DNA from: Bugula neritina
Taxonomy: Eukaryota; Bryozoa; Gymnolaemata; Cheilostomatida; Bugulidae
Reading direction: 5' to 3'
Assembly (NCBI GenBank): GCA_964035545.1
Contig: OZ037773.1
Span: 9,463,751-9,527,750 of the forward strand
Length of the DNA: 64,000 bases
Part shown: positions 59,601 through 64,000 of the stretch, piece by piece
Layout: the number at the start of each line of letters is the position of its first letter
Numbering within the stretch: position 1 is the first letter of the stretch
Position numbers and translations under genes: made by a program
The notes under the pieces: generated by a model
What the model was told of the DNA's origin: nothing
Databases searched by the model: none
The model's input: only the letters and a program-made list of their open reading frames with translations

Positions 59601-62113
59601 AGCTTATTGTTTACAGAGACAATTAGTGAAATAATTTGACACAAAAGGCTCTTTCATGTTTGGCAGAACAAAAAGTTGTCCTGTTAGTTTTGGCTGCTGC
59701 TTTGCTGTCAGAGGCAGCACCTTTATTCAGCTGATCTCATTCTCACCACCTGAAATAACTTACCAGGCTGTTTGGATAGTTTTTATCTTTCAAGTTACTG
59801 TGTTGTAACAGTTTCTAAATTTTCTCTTGGCTAGCTCTATGTGGTAGTGTGGTGCTCACCTGTTCAGTTAGTTAGTGGAAGAACTGATCAGTTAAAGTGT
59901 TTAAAGTCAAGCTCTGCACTCACTGGATTAAACTGTGAAACTCAAAAGGTTTACTTCTGGCGTATCAAAGGATTTACTTGAGGTGACTCTTTACACTGTG
60001 CAGCTGGTCACTGGAGGACATTGCTACTACTTCCGCAGGTTAATTCTATTTAGCGGTTTTTACCTGCAGAGGACAGTCAATAGCCAACTAATAACTCACA
60101 GCATATTGAACTGCAGTCATAGGTGTGTTGAAACTGGAGTCATTTTGGCAAAATTCCTTATAAATTAGAAGATATTGGAAACACCTCATGCAGCTGGTGA
60201 ACACAGGCAACTAGGCTATTGTCTTTTATTGATAGCTATCAGTGTGGGAATTGAAATTTATTGGACTAGTAAATCTTGCACAAGAGTGTTTACTTTTCGA
60301 ATTAGTTAGCTGAAGTTACACGAAATATCTTTATCGGCTATTTTTATGGAGATTACCTTTGGCCCAGGTACATAGCTGAAGGCCCAGGTACATGGCTAAA
60401 AGCAGTGAAATGGATTTCCAAGTACTCGATATATTTACCAGAGTTTGTTTGGACTGTAAACTTGCTCTCAGATGAGGATTAGTGTAAGAATAATAAATCA
60501 CTAGTAACTCTAGTCTAAGTGCCTTGCTAGTTGAGGTCTATGTCGTCATCTCATCACCTGTTGGGTTGGAGCCAATTCCCACACAGTCATTAGAATGTCT
60601 AAGGGCGAGGAGCTGTGTGACAAGTCTAATCCTCCAGGTAATGGAGAGGAGGTGTGTTGGACAGAGGAGCTGGAGTGGAACGATTCCCTGTGGGTAGAGA
60701 ATAATAACTCTGTGGAGGGAAGCAAAGACTATACGCTCAGTCATTCACTCTGGACATCTTGTGGCACTCAGTTGGCTTTCTCTAAGTCAGCTGTTCAAGG
60801 AAATATTGAGTCAGCGTTTCAAGGAGATATTGAGTCAGCATTCCAAGCAGCGTCTGCAGAAGACTATGATCTGGAGGAATCAGATCTGGAGAGTGGATAC
60901 TTAGCAGACGTCTGCTACTCAAGTGACTCATCTGCTTCCAGCTCTCAGTACGATGTTCAGCTGACTCCAGGAGCAGGAATCATGTACGACAACTCCACAG
61001 ATGATGCTAAACTCTCACTCGTAAAGTCAAGGACACCCAAAGGTCGAGTGGTGAGTGGAGCGGATTTAAAAACTACTGGGACATGCAGACCTTGTTGCGA
61101 TCAGAAATATACATTCCGCCAGAAACATGAATATCTGAGACGGACATCTCCGTCCAGTCTTCTCTCATCCAGCCTGAGATCAACTTCTACTTCCTCTTTA
61201 GCGTCCTCCGTGTCAAGGTCAAGCAGAAGTGCCTCGCCATATCTATTACAGCAGGTCAAGGACATCAAGAATCTCTCCGGTTCCCGTCCAGAGAGAAATC
61301 ATCAGAGAGGCAGTAGTGCCCCGTCCCGACACATTAGCTACGGTTTACCCTCCAAGTCTAAGACTGTACCTAGGAATGGGCGGGGATCCAGTGAACCTCC
61401 ATCTGGAGGTCGGACTATTCAAACAGGAAGTGGTGCTCGTAGCACTAACAAAGAGCGCCATCTACATTGCCATCACTCTCCATCAGCTAACAGATCCACC
61501 TACTGTGGTCGGCTGCATGGCTCCACCCCTTCTCCCCCTACTATCACCAACAAACTATCCACCACTGGTAGAATATTCAAACCCACTGCTTCAAAACCAA
61601 AGGACAGTAATTTTTCACCAACAACTGAGAAATCAATTTCTAAAACTCATAAGCCTTGCTGTGCCGTGCGTTACCAACCACAGCCTAAATTTCCATACCT
61701 GCGGGCTGGGAGTGGAGCAAAGTCTACTTTGAAAAGTGCCAAATCAAGTAAAGCTAGCCCTAGGTGTAAAAGCTCAACTGATAGTCATGCTAATAAAATT
61801 CATAATCAAGAAAGTAACAACAATAATACGACTGACTGTCATATCGAATCTCACTCAGTTTCTCCGTCTCACTTCAACTCACCCACTCACTCACTGCCAG
61901 TCAAACACTCAACTCCAAAGTCTAAGTTACGGTGTGATGAGTCACTACTAGAGTTTCCCTCTCTCTATTATAAACTTGATTGTAGCGGTGATAGCTTAGC
62001 CACGGATCTTAAGTCTCGCCAGGCTAAAGCTGGGACGGTGTACAGAATACTCGACAATGGTGATGTTGTGTGTGAATCTCAGTCTAAGACAAACAGTCAC
62101 ACTGATTCTAATG
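20634..62113 (+). CDS. Very large spectrin-like/disordered scaffold protein, at least 27 exons, 3' end not seen
   Basis: Exons with GT-AG borders and matching phases: 20634-20888, 28688-28857, 29590-29812, 30445-30664, 30959-31130, 31402-31577, 33574-33705, 34102-34285, 34623-34824, 34934-35095, 35189-35387, 35671-35795, 36118-36327, 42667-42853, 43189-43425, 43622-43780, 43987-44171, 44612-44710, 45787-45961, 47162-47371 (or 47380), 48645-49832, 50541-50647, 55721-55868, 56190-56492, 57537-57667, 57824-57983 (or 57975), 60587-62113. The chain is open for about 2,415 codons. The start is ATG 20634 (MGVDGTKKLRRRLSML), though an upstream exon is possible. Helical, spectrin-like segments lie at codons about 1-240 and 400-810; the rest is Ser/Thr/Asp-rich and probably disordered. 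This suggests a cytoskeletal or nuclear-envelope/signalling scaffold. AKAP6 or nesprin kin is my best guess, unproven. Missing small exons in the 7.8-kb and 6.3-kb introns cannot be excluded. Confidence 0.7.
20996..21142. mobile_element. Short TIR element (MITE), copy 1 of a family
   Basis: Starts TTAGCAGTGGAGAAATTTGA and ends AATTTTTCCATTGCTGCGCC, giving inverted ends around GCAGTGGAGAAATT. The body resembles the element at 41731-41893 in the same order: AGTTCcTTaA, AAATTTTG, ATAACTtaTTGtTACATTTCT, AGaCtACAGGC. It lies in intron 1 of the scaffold gene. The target duplication is not resolved. Confidence 0.65.
25853..25955. repeat. Direct tandem duplication, about 54 bp, two copies
   Basis: The block TTACCTGCACTAACTRCATA, then CATGAGGTACTAGGYTAGCTAGTA, occurs twice in a row with few differences. 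It includes a short inverted motif (gaggtacta ... tagtacctc). Confidence 0.85.
27569..27745. repeat. (TAGTG/TATAG)n pentanucleotide array
   Basis: About 35 units of TAGTG or TATAG in intron 1 of the scaffold gene. Tyr/Thr-rich ORFs on the minus strand are artefacts of it. Confidence 0.9.
28430..28560. repeat. Trinucleotide (CTA/CTG)n repeat
   Basis: Imperfect CTA/CTG/CCA triplets, about 40 units. Read on the minus strand they give a poly-Ser ORF that is not a gene. Confidence 0.85.
28898..28986. repeat. (CACT)(CATT) tetranucleotide repeat
   Basis: Runs of CACT, CATT and TTCA units lie just downstream of exon 2 of the scaffold gene (28688-28857). Confidence 0.85.
30445..34285 (+). other. Scaffold gene: Ser-rich linker exons 4-8
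   Basis: Exons 30445-30664, 30959-31130, 31402-31577, 33574-33705 and 34102-34285 join in phases 1,2,1,1,2. They encode low-complexity sequence: SARRRRDSQSSSSLSLP, SHRRPRHREPSNQ, a doubled TSRPGDTL and VRYHHDSVQTPHRHFHPPD. R-R-R-x-S motifs suggest basophilic kinase sites. No folded domain is recognised. A 19-bp minisatellite fills most of the intron between 31577 and 33574. Confidence 0.65.
31653..33360. repeat. 19-bp minisatellite (TTAGTGTAGTGGATAGGGG), about 90 copies, with higher-order structure
   Basis: About 1.7 kb of a G-rich 19-bp unit in which only the GGATA part varies (GGATA, GGACA, GGGTA, GGGTG, AAATA). The AAATA variant recurs at intervals near 190-200 bp or multiples (near 31738, 31928, 32231, 32356, 32535, 32737), usually followed by GGACA, GGACA, GGATA, GGACA. 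Three truncated 12-bp units occur at about 32660, 32868 and 33124. It lies in an intron of the scaffold gene, and its GGGGTTAG core is telomere-like. Confidence 0.97.
34623..36327 (+). other. Scaffold gene: spectrin-like repeat block (exons 9-13)
   Basis: Exons 34623-34824, 34934-35095, 35189-35387, 35671-35795 and 36118-36327 join in phases 0,0,1,0,0. They encode the most conserved-looking part: KDELWRAIKSDYHYLMDED, TFTDFIQQYNELMEWLNQIQ, RLSHLNNQWERLQKTI, DLQGLETWLNRIESTL and LERRWHSIWLQSLEWQCRLE. Trp residues in amphipathic helices at roughly 100-residue spacing (MEWLNQ, NNQWERL, LETWLNR, ERRWHSIW) are the mark of spectrin repeats, about two of them. GC content is higher here than around it. 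AKAP6- or nesprin-type repeats are the closest by feel. Confidence 0.75.
36375..36610. repeat. Degenerate tandem repeat (AGTGTAAGTATATAG)
   Basis: Irregular units of about 15-30 bp built from AGTGTAAGTATA, directly after exon 13 of the scaffold gene. Confidence 0.75.
41351..41482. repeat. 20-bp tandem repeat, about 6.5 copies
   Basis: The unit TAGACTGAGAGTATACAGTA is repeated with single-base changes (ACAGGA, ACAGCA). Confidence 0.95.
41731..41893. mobile_element. Short TIR element (MITE), copy 2 of a family
   Basis: Begins GAGCAGTAGTGGAGAAATTG and ends with its imperfect inverse, CAATTTCTTCATTACTGCACC. The body matches the copy at 20996-21142 in the same orientation. About 160 bp, no coding capacity. 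Confidence 0.7.
42667..45961 (+). other. Scaffold gene: disordered exons 14-19
   Basis: Exons 42667-42853, 43189-43425, 43622-43780, 43987-44171, 44612-44710 and 45787-45961 join in phases 1,1,1,0,0,1. They read as acidic and Ser-rich segments: LDSDDSESGIQNDQSSQISE, YNYLELPDPETHILVVEEDR, ERKRRYSDSAHISIDSPDAS, RSRSLDDLSKYK, an acidic helical segment SDALFDETAELLKSVASELR, SYSDDEDEFFVYSKE and SSPKVKKFLQLQSF. Many S-P and R-x-x-S sites suggest heavy phosphorylation. No named domain is seen. Confidence 0.65.
46275..47052. mobile_element. CACTA-like non-autonomous DNA transposon with 27-bp perfect TIRs
   Basis: The left end CACCGGCTTTCCATGTACCG, then ATCTCAG, is an exact inverse of the right end (CTGAGAT, then CGGTACATGGAAAGCCGGTG). 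A 3-bp direct repeat ATT flanks it (46272-46274 and 47053-47055). Inside each end are further copies of GATCGATCTCAG/CTGAGATCGATC and CATGGAAAG, like subterminal repeats. The 500-bp core is AT-rich without an ORF. CAC...GTG ends and a 3-bp duplication fit the CACTA (EnSpm) superfamily; PIF/Harbinger also makes 3-bp duplications. It sits in an intron and ends 110 bp before exon 47162. Confidence 0.85.
47162..49832 (+). other. Scaffold gene: exons 20-21, including the 1.2-kb disordered exon
   Basis: Exon 47162-47371 (or 47380; both donors leave one base) reads DNNLNLSNDLSQLPEHALDS and ends near RNKEG. Exon 48645-49832 is 1,188 bp and open throughout, with ECQLTQSEYSTEEYQSSSSS, TCRRLANESSDVISRR and long Ser/Thr-rich sequence, ending HQPS before a gtaatg donor. 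The frame stays open a little past the donor, so an alternative end at TGA 49894 would give a shorter protein. The ATG at 48569 lies in the intron and is not needed. Confidence 0.7.
48125..48235. repeat. Degenerate tandem repeat (GATAGGTTAAGTTCCTAGGCTAG), about 4 copies
   Basis: Units of about 24 bp in the intron before the large exon 48645-49832. Confidence 0.75.
50541..50647 (+). other. Scaffold gene: exon 22, upstream of the retrotransposon
   Basis: A 107-bp exon after cctgttcag and before gtaagt, joining phase 1 to phase 0, reading GDGRETHSDVTRISRSRASS then ESYSTGYLSPTRNYVK. The next exon (55721-55868, LSVESAEGEPAEYREVIYIN) lies beyond the LTR element and also joins in phase 0. The element is therefore cleanly intronic. 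Confidence 0.75.
50904..50908. repeat. Target-site duplication TGTAT (left)
   Basis: TGTAT directly before the left LTR is repeated directly after the right LTR at 55322-55326. Five bases is usual for Ty3/gypsy insertions. Confidence 0.9.
50909..51456 (-). repeat. 3' LTR of the retrotransposon (548 bp)
   Basis: Runs from TGTCACAAAAC to AATTTGTGACA, with TG...CA ends inside longer inverted ends. By eye it is identical to the copy at 54774-55321 and equal in length. On the minus strand it carries two TATA-like boxes (TATAAATAG at 51228-51220, TATAAATAC at 51140-51132) and an AATAAA at 51039-51034, as expected of an LTR promoter and polyadenylation region. Confidence 0.95.
51457..51466 (-). promoter_or_regulatory. 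Polypurine tract
   Basis: Read on the minus strand, AATGGGGGGT lies directly before the 3' LTR. It is the expected primer site for plus-strand DNA synthesis. Confidence 0.8.
51503..51620 (-). pseudogene. RNase H C-terminal remnant of the retrotransposon
   Basis: In the frame offset from the gag-pol ORF, the minus strand reads RNSRVMRWAMYLQNFRIKVE then SIKGKDNVGADYLSR and a TAA at 51505-51503. R-W-x-x-x-L-Q-x-F and K-G-x-x-N-x-x-A-D-x-L-S-R are the standard end of Ty3/gypsy RNase H. Everything upstream of it in RT and RNase H is missing. The joint lies near 51620-51640, where the main frame shifts from the integrase linker ENLLDLY-type sequence into this remnant. Confidence 0.85.
51516..54677 (-). 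CDS. Retrotransposon gag-protease-integrase polyprotein (1,053 aa, no RT)
   Basis: Starts at ATG 54677 (MALLERVTQMGKDLGLVEDK). Order: a charged coiled coil (residues about 30-125), a Ty3/gypsy gag core (about 135-270, with IPFFDEKVDEMDSYLERFEW), and two CX2CX4HX4C zinc knuckles (334-347 and 355-368). Next come an aspartic protease with D447-T-G, an integrase H2C2 zinc site (H634, H641, C671, C674), an integrase core with D704, D764 and E800 (exact D-35-E spacing), and a GPF module (WQGPF). It has no internal stop, so gag, protease and integrase look intact. No RT motif occurs between protease and integrase or after it. The last 35 or so residues are out-of-frame translation of the RNase H remnant. 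Confidence 0.93.
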   Translation of the reverse strand: MALLERVTQMGKDLGLVEDKLIAFVEKNLPIVAAQEEKEKDREEKEKDREERRLEREAEKIRQENEKALMEMKIKADQEATAFKVKADQEAMALKVKADQEAEERRQQHELDMEKLKANTSLEHSRHESTRLEIANKPKPKIPFFDEKVDEMDSYLERFEWVAEGCNWDKGDWPYHLSQYLRGTATEAYIRLSPTDRRDYKKVKEALLERFNLTQEGYRKKLREAEAYEDETPAQLFTRIETYVHKWVELSGGMDIAKLVATEQFISSCPDDLAVHLKQSSYNSSEDMCDAASLFLHARGRKLAKTKKTNTKRMENAPADSMDAEQGSKSDGACFICKDKSHIARNCPRQGKKHCSHCKMNNHNTSDCRKYGGRSVHAAAAIATTQNKTVVTDPGISSKVEEPTEITVNGKKFINAAVCKNGPKFKDGGTAIFDAEVNGQRATVMRDTGCGCIVVNAKYVQPQHLTGESVYLNMADASVREAQWALISVRSPFYNGVVKAAVMDKTICDLLIGNVDGARSADQPLENWKDCAMTTRAQAVKEKSGDKPLMIDSNANPLSIGKDEIARLQRDDPTLERFFDAKEVKEKKGCTTRFVVRNKILYREYTDSKSVSVKPVKQLMVPSSLRKEVLQKAHDCIMSGHLGVKKTTDRVLSNFFWPGLNGDVVRFCQSCDICQKTVKKGSVMKVPVQETPLIDTPFKRCAIDLIGPINPPSEKGHRYILTLVDYATRYPEATPLKNIDSATVAEALLDIYSRVGIPEEVISDQGTQFISDYMKEFTRLLDMRQLPTSPYHAMANGLVEKFNETLKSMLKKLCAKEPRQWHRFINAALFAYREVPQESTGFAPFELLYGRTVRGPMYILRQLWTKEDTADEVKTCYQHVFELGERLDDMMEMALASLKDSQKRYKHYFDKKAKQRDFRPGDKVLILLPTDGNKLLMHWQGPFNIEEKVRLNDYIINIRGKRRTYHANMLKKYFERETPTDSMTVGAVMTLDAAGAGIIDHDEERKECEDNLLDLYSKKQQSDEMGYVFTELQNQGGVNQRKGQCWSRLSKPY
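54754..54771 (-). promoter_or_regulatory. Primer-binding site, tRNA-Pro-like
   Basis: Two bases inside the 5' LTR the minus strand reads TGGGGGCTGCTCCGGGAA. It matches the classic tRNA-Pro primer site (TGGGGGCTCGTCCGGGAT) at 15 of 18 positions, with a CG to GC swap in the middle. Confidence 0.7.
54774..55321 (-). repeat. 5' LTR of the retrotransposon (548 bp)
   Basis: Same 548-bp sequence as 50909-51456, with no difference noticed by eye. Followed by the TGTAT duplication at 55322-55326. Confidence 0.95.
55322..55326. repeat. Target-site duplication TGTAT (right)
   Basis: Matches 50904-50908 on the other side of the element. Confidence 0.9.
55721..57983 (+). other. Scaffold gene: exons 23-26, with a coding minisatellite
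   Basis: Exons 55721-55868, 56190-56492, 57537-57667 and 57824-57983 (or 57975) join in phases 1,1,0. Exon 56190-56492 holds an in-frame repeat of about five units built from SDVTGSVAAG (DNA about 56254-56405). The last exon has two possible donors: AACAG|gtactg (phase 2) and TGTG|gtaata (phase 1). Only the second fits the exon at 60587. Confidence 0.65.
56897..56970. repeat. 17-bp tandem repeat (GTACTTACCTCTACT)
   Basis: Four to five copies of TGTACTTACCTCTAC in the intron before exon 57537-57667. Confidence 0.85.
58031..58480. mobile_element. Inverted-repeat element (MITE-like), about 450 bp
   Basis: The left end AAGTTGTGTTTATACCTCTG is mirrored by the right end, whose reverse complement is AAGTTGCGTTTATACCTTCA. 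Its composition is richer in CG dinucleotides than the surrounding intron, and there is no ORF. The duplication is unresolved (ctt|aagttg on the left, caactt|tag on the right). Confidence 0.6.
58604..58695. repeat. 15-bp tandem repeat (GACACATTCACTTGT), about 5-6 copies
   Basis: Perfect 15-bp units, with the last copy altered, in the intron before exon 60587-62113. Confidence 0.95.
60587..62113 (+). other. Scaffold gene: large Ser-rich exon 27 (508 codons)
   Basis: Acceptor cccacacag and donor ATG|gtgagt; open for 1,527 bp. Reads MSKGEELCDKSNPPGNGEE, a duplicated NIESAFQ/DIESAFQ motif, the acidic stretch AEDYDLEESDLESGYLADVC and then long Ser/Arg/Lys-rich sequence with paired Cys motifs (TCRPCCDQKYTF, KPCCAVRYQPQP). 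If the join to 57983 is wrong, the ATG at 60595 could instead be the start of a separate transcript. No domain is recognised. Confidence 0.65.
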
Positions 62114-64000
62114 GTGAGTTGACTATTCAATTTCTCATAAGCTAGCTCTGTTTGCTATATGTCTAATTATGTCAGTTTTAGTAATGTGCTGTTGTGATTG
62201 GCAGTTAATGTTTTTGAAATCAGCATGTCAACTTGCATTTCAAGTAAAGTGACATAAAATATAGATTTAACATGCATGGCAGCCAAAACTGACAAAGCTG
62301 TCAAAGTTACATCTCAAATCACATTTCATAGTTTAGATTTATTGAATTTTTTTGTCAGCATAGAAATACTGTGGGGGGGGGGAGTGAGGAGCCCAATAAT
62401 TATTACTAACTCACTACCCGCTGATTTGAGTATGAAGGACGTATGTTAGCTATGCTGTGAAATTCTCATGTGTTTTTGCTGTTTAAGTTGAAGTAACTTT
62501 GATAAATATATTTGAGATTCTGAAATAAACAAAGCAGTTGAGTTCGCATATCTAATCTATACTTATAGCCCCTTATGAAGTGTTCTAATAACTAGCCTCT
62601 TCTAGCATAGTGACTTATTCTACAGCTAGTTTATAGATGAGACATGATATTCATGTTACTTATTCTCAAGTTAGGAGTTAGGCACAGTTTAGCCTGTACA
62701 TGTTATTAGCATTCACTTGAATAATAGAAAGGGAATTTGTTATGGGTTTTTTTCTTCCATTTCTACTAGTTTCACTCATAGTAGTTGTGTACACTATAGA
62801 TTTACCTGCATACTCTTGTTTAGTAACTGCTAGTATGCTATAGTTTTACCTGCGTACTCTTGTTTAGTAACTGCTAGTATACTATAGATTTACCTGCATC
62901 TCTTGTTTAGTAACTGCTAGTATACTATAGATTTACCTGCGTCACACATGACATGCAATAAACTACACCTGTATGAATCAAGCTGATAAATTAAGGGAAG
63001 TGGAATGGGTGGGTGGAGGCAGGCTTCCATTATTATTAGTTCATTGGACACTCTTGACTAATATGAATTAATAAGTTGTCTGTCAGGGAAATTGTGGTTA
63101 TGGTAGTGACATGCTTTATGGTATGGTTTATCCTTTTGAGACTTCTGATTCATGCCTATGCAATACAAGTAGTTCTTCATTTATAAGTATTTACTAACTA
63201 TTTATTAGCTAAGATAGCAGGTAGTAGTCTGGTGTCAATAAACTGCAGGTAAACGGGGCACAGTGCACACCTGGTACAAGTTTATACAAGTGTAGATCAT
63301 AAACAATAGTTTAGTTAAAGAGGCTAGCGGTCATTGAGGTGCAGCAAATGTGTAGGGTATGGGAATTATGTTCTCTTTGTTGAAGAAAATGCTTGACCAA
63401 CTACTAGAAACCCAAACGATACAATTTAATTTGTAGCTGGAGTTATTCATATTCATACAGCAAAAGTAGGGTGAAATTTTGTACCACCTTCTGCTAGGTT
63501 TCATTAGGGACAAAGCCTAAAATTTCTAGCTTTTGGCTAAAACCAAGCAAAACAATTTTGGCAGCTTTATGTTCTGAAATGAGCTATAAATCATCTGCCA
63601 GGCTGTAGCTATAGTGAAGTGTGCTGCTTTACAACTATTGGTCAAAGTAAGGGCCTTTATCTTCTAATTCAAACTGCAGTTTTGAATTTAATTGAAAGTA
63701 TAAATTTTGAAACAAACATTCTATGATAAGAAGTAGTTTAACTGTTTTTCAAATGACTAGAAAACTGTTTTACTTTGTGTTGATTGAGAAAGTTGGACCT
63801 CATATGCTTTCAGTTTTAGGTGGGAAGTTAATTTTAGTAGATGTATTATGTTGAGTGTATATCGAGGGTTACAGGGCGGACACTAATTATAACCAGAAGT
63901 ACATTTGTAATTATTCCATGACTTATCAAAGGTAAAGGGAGTTTGAATGGTGTACGTACTTGGTATCACCTTGCACCAACCTCTTGCTATCAGGGTATTA
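62114..64000. other. Downstream intron or flank, no exon resolved
   Basis: The scaffold reading frame passes into this region at a good donor (gtgagt), but no convincing next exon was found. It holds a G-run (about 62371) and a 44-bp tandem repeat. Confidence 0.4.
62793..62942. repeat. 44-bp tandem repeat, about 3.4 copies
   Basis: The unit CTATAGATTTACCTGCATAC, then TCTTGTTTAGTAACTGCTAGTATG, is repeated with few changes. Confidence 0.9.

Overview
The window looks like nuclear DNA of an animal, probably an invertebrate. Coding blocks are short, flanked by GT/AG splice sites and separated by AT-rich introns. There are many micro- and minisatellites, several short inverted-repeat transposons and one complete LTR retrotransposon. 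The sequence alone does not fix the species. Exon models below come from reading splice sites and phase by eye, without transcript support.

Layout. (1) 181-1273, + strand: the last two exons of a gene entering from the left, possibly a Tudor-type protein with an acidic C-terminus, with a poly(A) signal at 1337. (2) 2299-7095 and 7985-12224, - strand: two tandem paralogous six-exon genes for SLC16-like major facilitator transporters of 431 and 436 residues. Intron positions and phases are the same in both. The downstream copy (A) ends tail-to-tail with gene 1. (3) 13179-17528, + strand: a set of exon-like blocks of unknown identity whose phases do not yet join. (4) 20634-62113, + strand: a very large gene of at least 27 exons and about 2,415 codons, apparently continuing past the window. 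It encodes a scaffold with spectrin-like helices near the N-terminus (codons about 1-240 and 400-810) and long Ser/Thr-rich disordered regions. It recalls AKAP6/nesprin-type scaffolds, but the identity is tentative.

Mobile DNA. An intron of the large gene carries, in antisense, a complete LTR element at 50909-55321. Its two 548-bp LTRs look identical and it is flanked by a perfect 5-bp target duplication (TGTAT). Its ORF runs gag, protease, integrase, with no reverse transcriptase. The C-terminal tail of an RNase H lies after the integrase in another frame. This is the domain order of Gmr1-like Ty3/gypsy elements, with most of RT-RNase H deleted. Other mobile DNA includes a CACTA-like MITE (46275-47052, 27-bp perfect TIRs, ATT target duplication), a short TIR family with two copies (about 20996 and 41731) and two further inverted-repeat elements (4678-5086 and 58031-58480).

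Tandem repeats. The most striking is a 1.7-kb array of 19-bp units (31653-33360) inside an intron of the large gene, with a higher-order arrangement of unit variants.

Most interesting points: the young but RT-less Gmr1-like element, the transporter pair with a conversion-like tract and a GC-AG intron, and the unassigned scaffold gene.
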